This document shows, piece by piece, positions 56,703 through 64,000 of a DNA stretch of 64,000 nucleotides (its first letter is position 1; each line of letters starts with the position of its first letter). The position numbers and the translations under genes are program-made. The notes below the pieces were generated by a model. It saw nothing but the letters and a program-made list of their open reading frames with translations, had not been told where the DNA came from and made no database searches. Location of the stretch: assembly GCF_947497045.1 (NCBI RefSeq), contig NZ_CANMEU010000001.1:186001-250000 (forward strand), given 5' to 3'. Source of the DNA: an uncultured Tateyamaria sp. (GTDB lineage: Bacteria; Pseudomonadota; Alphaproteobacteria; Rhodobacterales; Rhodobacteraceae).

Positions 56703-57305
56703 TCAGGGGGCACCGTTGCCGGACCGGCTCACGGTTTCATCCCCATTGTGCACCAGCCGCGTGAACCACGGGATCGGGTTGCGCAGGGCGAAATGCGCCA
56801 TACAGGCTCCTTCGGCCTCGTCCAGCAGCTCCTGAATTTTTTCGCGCGGCTCGGGGCTGTCGATCAGCACATGGGTTTCGACCAGTTCGGTTTGCCCTGT
56901 CGTTGCATGCCCCAACTCGCGCATATGCGACAGGTTCGTGGCAAAGCGCACCCGCTGTTCAAGGCGCAGCGAGGTGATCTCGATCTTGCGCGCGGTGTAG
57001 ATATCGGTGAGGTGGGTCATCAGGCAAAACCCGATGCCCGCACAGAAATAGGCCAGCGGTGGCGGAGCCTGATCATCGCCCACGGGGGGCTGTTCGTCGC
57101 AATAGAGCTTCAGCGGAGAAAAACCGGGGATGTTCACGGACACCGTCCCCGTCTTTTGCTGCTTGCTGTGGGCTTCGGCCACCAAATTGACCTCAAATTG
57201 CAAGGGCTGGGGTGGTTTGGCGCGCTTGAACGGGTCCGGTGTGAAGGCGGTTGGGGCGGCGGCGTCAGGGCTGCGTTCGCCCACGCGGTAAGGTGTGTCA
57301 GACAT
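56703..57305 (-). CDS. OsmC-family protein
   Basis: A 200-residue OsmC/Ohr-fold protein. Cysteine-bearing segments are AYFCAGIGFCLMTHL and EGACMAHFAL, where Ohr-type peroxidases hold their two redox cysteines, but the spacing is not that of classical Ohr. It could reduce organic hydroperoxides or have another role. It follows a MarR gene by 36 bases in the same direction, and the two probably form one unit. Confidence 0.82.
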   Translation of the reverse strand: MSDTPYRVGERSPDAAAPTAFTPDPFKRAKPPQPLQFEVNLVAEAHSKQQKTGTVSVNIPGFSPLKLYCDEQPPVGDDQAPPPLAYFCAGIGFCLMTHLTDIYTARKIEITSLRLEQRVRFATNLSHMRELGHATTGQTELVETHVLIDSPEPREKIQELLDEAEGACMAHFALRNPIPWFTRLVHNGDETVSRSGNGAP

Positions 57306-57341
57306 GGCGGGTCCTTTTTTGTTACTCTTTTTCGCAAGGTG

Positions 57342-57782
57342 TCACTGGGTATCAAGCGCCTCACCGATCCGGCGAAAGGCTGAGGCAAAGGCAGCGGTTT
57401 CGCCCGGCTCAAGCACGGCCAGCATCGCGGCGGCGTTGCGTTTGTCCTGACGTTTGATCGCTGTTATCACGTCGCGCCCCTCATCTGTGACCGACAGGAC
57501 CTGTGCACGTCCGTCATCTGGGTCCGGTGCACGTTGCAGCAGCCCACGCTTCTCAAGCGCCTTGACGGCCGCGGACAGCGTTGTCTTTGAGACACCAAGT
57601 TTTTGGCCCATATGGGTGGGCCGCGTTGGCCCCTCATCCAGGGTCCGCAGCATGTTGAAGTAGAGCGGGTTGAACGGCATCTTGCCTTCGGCGGGTTGGC
57701 CTTTGCGCCCCGCCACGAGCAGCGCACGGATCACCAGCGCAATGCCGCCTGCCAATTCCGCGATTTCTGCCTCTTTGACCAT
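57342..57782 (-). CDS. MarR-family regulator (cysteine-free)
   Basis: A 146-residue MarR protein. The recognition segment THMGQKLGVSKTTLSAAVKA is followed by the wing LLQRAPDPDDGRAQVLSV. It has no cysteine, so it is not an OhrR-type peroxide sensor in spite of the OsmC neighbour. The start MVKEAEIAEL at 57782 has AGGACGTATCA before it. It is divergent from a broken lipoprotein gene, with an AT-rich palindrome between. Confidence 0.88.
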   Translation of the reverse strand: MVKEAEIAELAGGIALVIRALLVAGRKGQPAEGKMPFNPLYFNMLRTLDEGPTRPTHMGQKLGVSKTTLSAAVKALEKRGLLQRAPDPDDGRAQVLSVTDEGRDVITAIKRQDKRNAAAMLAVLEPGETAAFASAFRRIGEALDTQ

Positions 57783-57795
57783 TGATACGTCCTGC

Positions 57796-57813
57796 GTACT
57801 ATCTATATAATAC
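57796..57813. promoter_or_regulatory. MarR operator candidate
   Basis: GTACTATCTATATAATAC is a near palindrome (arms GTACTAT and ATAATAC, one mismatch) in the 58-base gap between the divergent marR and lipoprotein genes. It also covers the likely -10 region. It probably mediates autoregulation by the MarR protein. Confidence 0.45.
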
Positions 57814-57840
57814 GCATATCGTACCACAAGAGATCCCATC

Positions 57841-58422
57841 ATGCGTTTCCTTGTCATCGCAGCTTTGCTTGCCCTTACCAATTGCACCGCCGCGCCGCCA
57901 GATGGACCACCTGCGCTGAGCGTGCCGCCCGCGGTCAGTACGGAAGGGTCTGTGGTGATTGAAACCTCGGCCACCGTGCCATTGAGCGCGCCGGAGTTGC
58001 GCGCCTTTTTATAACGCGCGCCGCTAATCGATTTTCTGGAACCCGCTGGCGGTTTGGCCCCGCCGATCGAGGGCAAGGTGTTGGAGGGCGATTGGCCTCA
58101 GGCCGGGGCGGTGCGCTGGCTGCGCCTTGAGGATGGGCACTATGTAATCGAGCGCATTTTGCTGAATGAACCAGAGCGGTTCGAGTATCAGATCTGGGTG
58201 TTTACCAATGCTGCCGGTCGCGCGGTGGAGCAAATTTTGGGCGTCCAGACCTTTACCGAGGTTGGTGCGGGCGAGACCCGCTTTGACTGGACCTATAGCA
58301 TCAAACCCAAGAATGCCTTTGCGCGCTGGATCGTAAATTCGCGGCGGGATGCCTTTGATGCGTATCTGAGCGGAGCGACGGAGCGCATGGTCGCCGCTGT
58401 ACGTACGAAGGCTGAGGGATGA
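57841..58422 (+). pseudogene. SRPBCC-type lipoprotein gene with in-frame stop
   Basis: The frame opens MRFLVIAALLALTNC, a lipoprotein signal with the lipobox cysteine at 15, and runs through LSAPELRAFL to TAA at 58012-58014. The same frame then continues without interruption (RAPLIDFLEPAGGLAPPIEG onward) to TGA at 58420-58422. Without the stop it would code 193 residues of SRPBCC type (RFEYQIWVFTN, TRFDWTYSIKP). This is a single nonsense change or a sequencing error. A restart at TTG 58054 would lack the export signal. It overlaps the next gene by ATGA. Confidence 0.75.
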
Positions 58423-58814
58423 GCCGGGTGCAGGCCATCTGGGCGCTGCACATTGGCCGCTCCGTGTTGACCAGCCTGTTCATCTTGGGAGGTATCAACA
58501 AACTGAGCGACCCGACTGCGGTGCTGGTGCAGATAGAGGCGGGCGGGCTGCCCGTTCCCAGCCTTGTTCTGGTGCTTGTCATCGCATTGGAACCGGGCGG
58601 TGGCCTTTGGGTTGCATCGGGACTGCGCGGCACGGGCCTGATGGCGCTTGGATTGGCGGGCTACACGCTGCTGGTGAACATCCTGTTTCACGCATTCTGG
58701 GCTGTGCCGACCGATAATTTTGGCACAGAGCTGTCGTTGTTTTTCAAGAACATTGCAGTGGCGGGCGGGTTGGTTGCGATGGCCGGAGTGTCTGTCTTGC
58801 GTCGCGCGGCCTAG
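58419..58814 (+). CDS. DoxX-like membrane protein
   Basis: A 131-residue protein with four hydrophobic segments and the DoxX-like features RSVLTSLFILGGINKLSDP at the start and FHAFWAVP in the third part. The family has ill-defined roles in redox or membrane physiology. It is coupled by ATGA to the broken lipoprotein gene and converges on the DUF1244 gene with overlapping stops (CTAG). Confidence 0.82.
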   Translation: MSRVQAIWALHIGRSVLTSLFILGGINKLSDPTAVLVQIEAGGLPVPSLVLVLVIALEPGGGLWVASGLRGTGLMALGLAGYTLLVNILFHAFWAVPTDNFGTELSLFFKNIAVAGGLVAMAGVSVLRRAA

Positions 58815-59122
58815 TTTTTGTCGACATTCTCGGCAAAGGCGGTCTTGAACGCCTCTTGCTGCGCACCGCTCGCGTCGGTCTGAAAATTCGCTTTCCATTC
58901 GGCCATGCTCATCCCGTAGAACGCCTCGCGTCCTTCGTCCTTGGTCATGTCGATCCCGCGTTCATTTGCGGCCTCATGATACCAGCGGCTGAGGCAATTT
59001 CGGCAAAAACCGGTCAGGTTCATCATGTCGATATTTTGCACATCCGTGCGGTCCTGCATCAGGTGTTGGCGCAAGCGGCGAAAGGCGGCGGCTTCGAGTT
59101 CAAGCTGGGTTTGTGCGTCCAT
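58811..59122 (-). CDS. DUF1244-family protein
   Basis: A 103-residue DUF1244 protein, with the conserved centre NLTGFCRNCLSRWYHEAANE containing two cysteines. The function is not established. The start MDAQTQLEL at 59122 has AAAAGGACCACATCC before it; the extension to 59239 would run through the intergenic repeat and is rejected. Confidence 0.9.
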   Translation of the reverse strand: MDAQTQLELEAAAFRRLRQHLMQDRTDVQNIDMMNLTGFCRNCLSRWYHEAANERGIDMTKDEGREAFYGMSMAEWKANFQTDASGAQQEAFKTAFAENVDKN

Positions 59123-59152
59123 GGATGTGGTCCTTTTGTGGTGCCGGTCGGA

Positions 59153-59200
59153 CTGGGGCGCTGCCCCAGACCCCGAGGTATTTGGGGCGAAAGGAAAGAG
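59153..59200 (-). repeat. Dispersed intergenic repeat, copy 3 (reverse)
   Basis: Read on the minus strand it gives CTTTCGCCCCAAATACCTCG, then GGGTCTGGGGCAGCGCCCC, with hairpin GGGGC-AG-CGCCCC. It matches the copy at 17337-17391 closely in both core and tail. It lies just after the N-formylglutamate amidohydrolase stop and before the DUF1244 gene. Confidence 0.6.
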
Positions 59201-59207
59201 CTTGGTG

Positions 59208-59945
59208 TTAGAGATTGGCCTCTTGCCGGGCCGCTTCAAGGTGCGGGGCGAGGAAATGGGCCCAGTTGGTTTGGCCCGCCTCAGTCTCGATCAGGTCCTG
59301 GCGCAGTTCCAGGATGACGTTTGGCCGCCCTTTTGAATGCGCATGCTGTGTCATGGCGTCACCGGGAAAGAAGCCCGCATAGGGCTGATTGTCGCCGACG
59401 GGACTGGTCAGCGCCCCCTGAAGGCGTCCGATCAGCGGGTTGGCGATCCGGCGGTCTTGTGCGGACAACACGCCGATTTCCCACGGTCGTGGCGCGCGGG
59501 CCTGAAGCTGTCTGGTAAAGCTGTGCATGGACAGGAACGCGATGTCCTTGCCCCGCGCGGTTTCGACAATCGCGTCGTGATAGGGTTGGTAGAATGCGGC
59601 GATCCGGCGGGCCCGTTCAGCCGTGTCGATGCGCCGGTTTCCTTCTATGATCGTGCCATCATAAAGCTGCGGAATCAGCGTTGGATCATCCGCACCCCGG
59701 TTGGGATCAATCACAAGCCGTGAGAAGTTCGAGCAGATCACCGGCGCGTTAAGCGCCTCGCCAAGCGCGAGTGCTGTTCCCATCGCCCCGATGTCATAGG
59801 CGATATGGCGTTCCATTTCGGCCTCGGGCAATCCCAGACTGCCACCGCCCACGACCTCGGGCACCGTGTTTGAGGCATGGTCACAGGTGATCACCCAGTG
59901 CCCCGACCGGTCTGCCCCGTGAATGGAAAATGGAGAATACGTCAT
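59208..59945 (-). CDS. N-formylglutamate amidohydrolase family protein
   Basis: A 245-residue protein of the N-formylglutamate amidohydrolase fold. Motifs VITCDHASNTVPE and MGTALALGEALNAPVICSNFSRLVIDPNRG are typical, and the His in MHSFTRQLQ and Glu in VILELRQDL may bind metal. The family can release formate from N-formylglutamate in histidine breakdown, but no hut gene is near, so the substrate is uncertain. It is divergent from pyk. Confidence 0.87.
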   Translation of the reverse strand: MTYSPFSIHGADRSGHWVITCDHASNTVPEVVGGGSLGLPEAEMERHIAYDIGAMGTALALGEALNAPVICSNFSRLVIDPNRGADDPTLIPQLYDGTIIEGNRRIDTAERARRIAAFYQPYHDAIVETARGKDIAFLSMHSFTRQLQARAPRPWEIGVLSAQDRRIANPLIGRLQGALTSPVGDNQPYAGFFPGDAMTQHAHSKGRPNVILELRQDLIETEAGQTNWAHFLAPHLEAARQEANL

Positions 59946-60047
59946 GCAATCGTCACCCAGGTTCCGCTAGGTTTAGGCCAGTTGCCACACGATGTGAATT
60001 GGGCAATAAGGCATGTGTTAGCGGTATCACCAAAAGGACTCTGTCAT

Positions 60048-61493
60048 ATGCGACGCCAGCGCAACGTGAAAATTGTGGCCACGCTTGGCCCGGCTTCGGA
60101 CACATACGAGATGATCCGGGCCTTGCACGAGGCGGGCGCGGATGTGTTTCGCTTGAACATGTCCCATGGCAGCCACGAAGAGATTGCCGTCAAGCACAGA
60201 ATTATCCGTCAGGTCGAGGAAGATTGCGGGTCGAGCATCGCCATTCTGGCGGACCTTCAGGGCCCCAAACTGCGCGTGGGCGTGTTTGCCGGTGACAGCG
60301 AGATGCTGGATGAAGGTGCGAAGTTCCGTCTTGATCTGGACAAGACAGAGGGCGATGCAAGCCGTGTCTGCCTGCCCCACCCCGAGATTTTTGCAGCGCT
60401 GGAACCCGGAAAATCGCTGTTGGTCAATGATGGCAAGATCCGGCTGCGCGTCGAAGCCTGTGGTGCCGATTTCGCGGACTGTGTGGTTGTGGCCGGTGGT
60501 GTGATTTCCAACCGCAAGGGTGTGAACGTCCCGGACGTAGAGTTGCCCCTTGCCGCCTTGTCCGAAAAAGACCGTGCCGATTTGGAATTTGTCGCCGAAT
60601 TGGGCGTCGACTGGATGGCGCTGTCCTTTGTGCAACGCCCGGCAGACGTCGAAGAGGCCCGCGAGCTTGTCAAAGGGCGCGCCGCAATCCTGTCCAAGAT
60701 CGAAAAGCCCAATGCGGTGGATCGCTTTGATGAAATTTTGGCCGCCAGTGACGGGATCATGGTCGCCCGCGGGGACTTGGGCGTCGAATTGCCTGTCCAG
60801 AACGTGCCGCCCATCCAAAAGCGCCTCGTGCGCAAGTGCCGCCACGCGGCCAAGCCGGTGATCGTGGCGACCCAGATGCTCGAAAGTATGATCGAAAGCC
60901 CCATGCCCACCCGCGCCGAAGTCAGCGATGTGGCCACCGCCATTTATGAGGGTGCAGACGCCGTGATGCTGAGCGCCGAGAGCGCAGCAGGCAGCTTTCC
61001 GATTGAGGCGGTAACCACGATGGACCGGGTCGCCGCAGAGGTCGAGCAGGACCCGACCTACACGCAGATTATCGAATCCAGCCGCAGCGCCAATCGCGCC
61101 TCGGTCGCCGACGGCATTGTGGCCGCCGCACGCGAGATTGCAGAGACCGCAGACATCAAGGCGATCTGCTGTTTCACCCAAAGCGGGACCACCGCCCTGT
61201 TGGTCGCACGAGAACGGCCCCGCGTGCCGATCCTCGCACTGACGCCGCTGAAGGGTACCGCCCGCCGGATCGCGCTGACCTGGGGTTGCAACTGCGTCGT
61301 GACCGGCGTCATGGATCGCTTCAAGGGAGCGGTTGTGGGCGCTGCCAAGGCCGCCCGCGACAAAGGGTTCGCAACGGCCGATGATCGGATCGTGGTCACG
61401 GCGGGTGTCCCGTTCAACGTCACCGGCACCACCAATATTCTGCGTGTCGCCCCTTGTGATGAACGTTTGATTTACTCGACCGATCCAGAGTAA
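60048..61493 (+). CDS. pyk: Pyruvate kinase
   Basis: A 481-residue pyruvate kinase making ATP and pyruvate from phosphoenolpyruvate. It shows KIVATLGPASDTYEMIRAL at the N-terminus, the active-site ILSKIEKPNAVDRFDEIL (with Lys), MVARGDLGVELP and MLSAESAAGSFP. The start MRRQRNVKIVA at 60048 has AAAAGGACTCTGTCAT before it. It is followed by a small membrane gene. Confidence 0.97.
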   Translation: MRRQRNVKIVATLGPASDTYEMIRALHEAGADVFRLNMSHGSHEEIAVKHRIIRQVEEDCGSSIAILADLQGPKLRVGVFAGDSEMLDEGAKFRLDLDKTEGDASRVCLPHPEIFAALEPGKSLLVNDGKIRLRVEACGADFADCVVVAGGVISNRKGVNVPDVELPLAALSEKDRADLEFVAELGVDWMALSFVQRPADVEEARELVKGRAAILSKIEKPNAVDRFDEILAASDGIMVARGDLGVELPVQNVPPIQKRLVRKCRHAAKPVIVATQMLESMIESPMPTRAEVSDVATAIYEGADAVMLSAESAAGSFPIEAVTTMDRVAAEVEQDPTYTQIIESSRSANRASVADGIVAAAREIAETADIKAICCFTQSGTTALLVARERPRVPILALTPLKGTARRIALTWGCNCVVTGVMDRFKGAVVGAAKAARDKGFATADDRIVVTAGVPFNVTGTTNILRVAPCDERLIYSTDPE

Positions 61494-61523
61494 CCTTGCC
61501 CCGCGTTTAAGTAGGGTAACGAG

Positions 61524-61748
61524 ATGACTCCGGATATGTATTTGGTGCTTGGCATTGTTCTTGCCGGGCTTTCGATTCCTTCGATGTTATCTGCGATATC
61601 CGACCAACGGGCGCCGCGGGCGTCGGCGATTACGGTGCTGATTGCGGGCGGGCTCATCTTGCTGGCGATCCAGACGCAGCCCGGCGGCTATCGGCTGGAA
61701 GACATCCCGGACGTCTTTGTGCGCGTGGTTGCGCAATTCATACCCTAA
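61524..61748 (+). CDS. Small membrane protein of unknown function
   Basis: A 74-residue protein with two hydrophobic segments (YLVLGIVLAGLSIPSML and AITVLIAGGLILLAI) and a short tail (LEDIPDVFVRVVAQFIP). Its place after pyk in the same direction, 30 bases away, suggests cotranscription. No function is known to me. Confidence 0.75.
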   Translation: MTPDMYLVLGIVLAGLSIPSMLSAISDQRAPRASAITVLIAGGLILLAIQTQPGGYRLEDIPDVFVRVVAQFIP

Positions 61749-61895
61749 CGGCCATTCCCGCCTGAGACCGCCCAAGCTCCACATTTGGCTTGCACTTGAT
61801 GTGCGCGCGCCCTAAAGAGCGGCTTCGTTCCGCGCGTCCGGCCACAGTGGCATGCCGAGTCGCGTATCGACCGAACTCAAATGATGGAGACGGAA

Positions 61896-62096
61896 ATGCC
61901 CAAGATGAAGACAAAATCGAGCGCCAAAAAGCGCTTCAAAGTGACCGCGACCGGCAAAGTCATGGCAGGTCAGGCCGGCAAGCGCCACGGCATGATCAAA
62001 CGCACCCGCAAATTCATCCGTGACGCCCGTGGCACCACGACCCTGTCGGCCCCCGACGCCAAAATCGTCAAGGGCTTCATGCCCTACGACCGCTGA
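61896..62096 (+). CDS. rpmI: 50S ribosomal protein L35
   Basis: A 66-residue L35, opening [20 protein letters not shown], highly basic. The start at 61896 has GGAGACGGAA before it; the ATG five codons earlier is rejected. It pairs with rplT 15 bases downstream. The upstream 147 bases probably hold the promoter. No infC gene is adjacent. Confidence 0.96.
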   Translation: MPKMKTKSSAKKRFKVTATGKVMAGQAGKRHGMIKRTRKFIRDARGTTTLSAPDAKIVKGFMPYDR

Positions 62097-62111
62097 TAGG
62101 AGGATAGACAC

Positions 62112-62474
62112 ATGTCCCGCACCAAAGGTGGAACCGTCGCCCACGCCCGTCACAAGAAGGTCATCAAGGCCGCCAAAGGTTATTATGGTCGCCGCAAGAG
62201 CACCTTCAAGGTTGCCCGTCAGGCCGTCGACAAGGCCAACCAATACGCGACCCGTGACCGCCATAACCGCAAGCGCAGCTTCCGCGCGCTGTGGATCCAG
62301 CGGATCAACGCCGCTGTGCGTGCCCATGACGAGGCGCTGACATATAGCCGCTTTATCAACGGCCTGACGCTGGCAGGCATCGAAGTGGACCGTAAGGTTC
62401 TGGCCGATCTGGCCGTCAATGAACCTGCTGCATTCGCCGCAATCGTGGATCAGGCCAAGGCACAACTCGCCTGA
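62112..62474 (+). CDS. rplT: 50S ribosomal protein L20
   Basis: A 120-residue L20, opening [19 protein letters not shown], with [20 protein letters not shown] further on. It takes part in early assembly of the large subunit and controls its own operon in many bacteria. AGGAGGATAGACAC precedes the start. A strong terminator follows, so pheS is not cotranscribed as it is in many relatives. Confidence 0.97.
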   Translation: MSRTKGGTVAHARHKKVIKAAKGYYGRRKSTFKVARQAVDKANQYATRDRHNRKRSFRALWIQRINAAVRAHDEALTYSRFINGLTLAGIEVDRKVLADLAVNEPAAFAAIVDQAKAQLA

Positions 62475-62500
62475 GCCACCGCGACAAAAAACCTATCCAA

Positions 62501-62527
62501 GGCCACTTCGAAAGAGGTGGCCTTTTT
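62501..62527 (+). terminator. Rho-independent terminator of rpmI-rplT
   Basis: GGCCAC and GTGGCC form a 6-base stem, extended with partial pairing around the loop TTCGAAAGAG, followed by TTTTTC. It lies 26 bases after the rplT stop. Confidence 0.9.
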
Positions 62528-62590
62528 CAGTTATAGCGTTGGTTGAAAATGCACGCAAAGCAGTGCATGTCGGACTATTTAACTTGATCT

Positions 62591-62619
62591 TGTGGTAACT
62601 TTAGTCGGATCATACCACA
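62591..62619. promoter_or_regulatory. Inverted repeat upstream of the BLUF gene
   Basis: TGTGGTA and TACCACA are perfect 7-base arms separated by 15 bases. The repeat lies 25-53 bases before the BLUF start codon, in the promoter region. It is likely an operator; the binding protein is unknown. Confidence 0.4.
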
Positions 62620-62643
62620 TCTGCTAAAGTGATAGGTAACGCC

Positions 62644-63081
62644 ATGAATCTCACCCGCCTTGTTTACTATTCGCAACGCAACCCGTCCGAAAGCATGGAT
62701 GCGCAGGCATTGATCGAGACGTGCAAACGCAACAACGCTCGCATGAACCTGACGGGCATGTTGCATTACAACGGTGATCACTTCATGCAGGTGATCGAGG
62801 GCGGCCGGGTCGAAGTGTCGGCGCTCTATCACCGCATTGCGCGCGACCCACGTCACAGCAACATCATCCTTCTGGCCTGTTCCGACGTCCGCGAGCGTAT
62901 GTTCCCGACATGGTCGATGGGACTGCATCAAGGTATGGATGACCGCACGCAAAACATCTATCTGCGCTATTTTTCGACCGACGTCGTGAATCCGGAAACG
63001 GTGAACGTGGAAAGCCTGTTGGACGTGTTGCAGGACTTGTCAGTGGAACTGACACCGCAATTGCGGATCAACCACGGCTAA
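62644..63081 (+). CDS. BLUF-domain blue-light sensor protein
   Basis: A 145-residue protein made of one BLUF domain plus a short C-terminal extension. The flavin-site residues of AppA-type BLUF domains can be placed: Tyr8 (YYS), Asn31 (NNAR), Gln49 (FMQVIEG), and Trp90/Met92 (TWSMGL). Such short BLUF proteins bind FAD and signal blue light through a partner protein. No output domain is present, and no PpsR gene is in the window. The start ATG at 62644 has AGG before it; GTG at 62629 is possible. Confidence 0.88.
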   Translation: MNLTRLVYYSQRNPSESMDAQALIETCKRNNARMNLTGMLHYNGDHFMQVIEGGRVEVSALYHRIARDPRHSNIILLACSDVRERMFPTWSMGLHQGMDDRTQNIYLRYFSTDVVNPETVNVESLLDVLQDLSVELTPQLRINHG

Positions 63082-63085
63082 GCGA

Positions 63086-63319
63086 TCAGCGGCGCGCCTT
63101 GCGCCGCTCGCGGGTCAGGGCGTTTTCTGCCGCACGTGCGCGGTCTTCGGCAACCTTGGCCCGGCGCCGCAATTTTGCGGCCTCTCCGGACAGAACGGCA
63201 ATCCAGCTCTCATTTTGCCGGGTGTATCTTTGGCGGGCAATTGCGAACCCGACCGCCGCAGCCCCACCAAGCAGTACAAGGGCGACGGCAAACTGGACTG
63301 CGATCAGACCCATGTTCAT
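63086..63319 (-). CDS. Small membrane protein with coiled-coil tail
   Basis: A 77-residue protein with an N-terminal membrane helix (AVQFAVALVLLGGAAAVGFA) and a long charged helix (SGEAAKLRRRAKVAEDRARA and beyond). It overlaps the stop of the upstream OmpA-family gene by ATGA, so the pair is probably cotranslated and acts at the cell envelope. No function is known. Confidence 0.7.
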   Translation of the reverse strand: MNMGLIAVQFAVALVLLGGAAAVGFAIARQRYTRQNESWIAVLSGEAAKLRRRAKVAEDRARAAENALTRERRKARR

Positions 63320-64000
63320 CGCGACACCTCTTTGCGCATCACGCGTAGTTCGACACGGCGATTGATTGCGTCTTCGGCATCGCTACCTTCGGTCAATGGC
63401 GCGCGCGAGCCGAAACCCACTGCCTCGAACTGCGAAACATCCACGTCCAGTGAGGCCAGAGCGTTCAGCGTATTCTCGGCCCGTGTCCAGCTGAGTTGCA
63501 GATTGATGAGGTCCGTACCGGAGGTATCCGAATGACCGGCAATCTGCACACGCGCTGCGGGGCAGTTGTTGATCTGTGCGCCCACCCTAGCCAACGTGAT
63601 CAAATCATCCGGCCGGATTTCGGCACTGCCCGCATCAAAATTCAAGACCGTTTTGGCGACTTGAGCGGCCAGCGTATCCACACAGTCTGCCAGTCTGGCC
63701 GGTTGGGCAGGGCGGGCAGTCACCGGCACGGACATTGCGATATCCTGCAATTCAGTCGCTGGTGATGCGGGTTGTGATGCTGCGTTGTTCAAGGCGGTCA
63801 CCCACGGCAAATCAGTTGGCGCGGCAGGTGTAGTCCCGATATTTTCCTGTTCCACTTCAACTGCTTGAGCGGTTTCCGCCGGGGCTGGCTTGGCTGCTTC
63901 CACCATGACCTCGGCTTGCGCCACCTGTACCGAATCAAGAGGCGTTGCTACCTGCGCTCGGGTCCCTGACAGGTTGAGGCTGTAGACCCCGATCCCTGCC
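63316..64000 (-). CDS. OmpA-family protein (5' end outside window)
   Basis: The last 227 codons are visible and the frame stays open to the right edge. A Pro- and Ala-rich part precedes a C-terminal OmpA-like peptidoglycan-binding domain with AGHSDTSGTDLINLQLSWTR and GFGSRAPLTEGSDAEDAINR. It likely tethers the outer membrane or a periplasmic complex to the cell wall. A GTG at 63924 is an internal valine, not the start. Confidence 0.85.
   Translation of the reverse strand, partial: AGIGVYSLNLSGTRAQVATPLDSVQVAQAEVMVEAAKPAPAETAQAVEVEQENIGTTPAAPTDLPWVTALNNAASQPASPATELQDIAMSVPVTARPAQPARLADCVDTLAAQVAKTVLNFDAGSAEIRPDDLITLARVGAQINNCPAARVQIAGHSDTSGTDLINLQLSWTRAENTLNALASLDVDVSQFEAVGFGSRAPLTEGSDAEDAINRRVELRVMRKEVSR

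Noticed and set aside
55259..56764. Open frame of 501 codons on the plus strand
   Set aside because: It lies antisense to pheT, a certain gene, and shows no recognisable domain.
57342..57782. OhrR-type peroxide sensor, because of the OsmC neighbour
   Set aside because: The MarR protein contains no cysteine, which OhrR needs for sensing.
60027..61181. Open frame of 384 codons on the minus strand
   Set aside because: It is opposite pyk, with Gly- and His-rich low-information sequence typical of a shadow frame.
1..64000. CRISPR arrays, insertion sequences or prophage
   Set aside because: No regular direct repeats with spacers, no transposase or integrase, and no phage structural genes were seen on either strand.

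Overview
The window looks like chromosomal DNA of a marine alphaproteobacterium of the Roseobacter group (Rhodobacteraceae). The reasons are the high-GC codon use, dense operons with 4-base ATGA overlaps, the gene families present (TrcR/DUF1013, COQ9, DUF1244, YtoQ, TRAP transporters, GcvT-fused dimethylglycine-dehydrogenase-like oxidoreductase, box and hydroxycinnamate catabolism), and intergenic repeats of the kind often seen in Rhodobacterales. TGT-N12-ACA motifs before hemE/hemC and hemF, and a BLUF photoreceptor gene, hint at light- or redox-controlled tetrapyrrole synthesis, as in aerobic anoxygenic phototrophs. This is an inference, since no photosynthesis gene lies in the window.

Layout. 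1-10.9 kb (all minus strand): aromatic-acid catabolism, with a TRAP transporter (dctPQM-type), a crotonase-marR-feruloyl-CoA-synthase-amidohydrolase operon, benzoate-CoA ligase, an alpha/beta hydrolase and boxC (cut by the left edge). 11-15 kb: a GcvT-family flavoprotein and a decayed mttB-like methyltransferase, then an ACT protein, a tRNA 3'-end remnant and tRNA-Met. 15.3-20.7 kb: hemE and hemC (divergent), a fatty acid desaturase, a GNAT protein, hemF and an SDR protein with a degenerate active site. 20.7-25.8 kb: rsmC, clpS, a HAD hydrolase, a DD-carboxypeptidase with SPOR domain, a LysR regulator and a two-gene small-protein unit. 25.8-31.6 kb: a yejABEF-type peptide ABC transporter. 31.7-38.4 kb: cytochrome c, pheA, an SRPBCC protein, nudC, a cyclic-nucleotide phosphodiesterase, the SRP RNA, and a hydrolase/TetR pair with two operators. 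38.8-44.5 kb: dnaX, a membrane protein, ybaB, an antisense hypothetical gene, recR, threonine aldolase and trcR. 44.6-54.2 kb: RNase T2, quinone oxidoreductase, COQ9, rpsU, a chemoreceptor, an Lrp regulator, mscL, GST, a GMC oxidoreductase and ytoQ. 54.2-64 kb: pheT, OsmC and MarR, a broken lipoprotein gene, DoxX, DUF1244, N-formylglutamate amidohydrolase, pyk, rpmI-rplT, BLUF, and an OmpA-family gene cut by the right edge.

How the genes work together. The left block takes up an organic acid and activates aromatic acids as CoA thioesters, by two entry routes (hydroxycinnamates and benzoate). The three hem genes sit close together and two of their promoters carry the same motif. The housekeeping core (dnaX-ybaB-recR, pheT, rpmI-rplT, SRP RNA, pyk) marks a primary chromosome. 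No prophage, insertion sequence or CRISPR array was seen. The clearest signs of genome change are two pseudogenes, a duplicated tRNA end and dispersed intergenic hairpin repeats.
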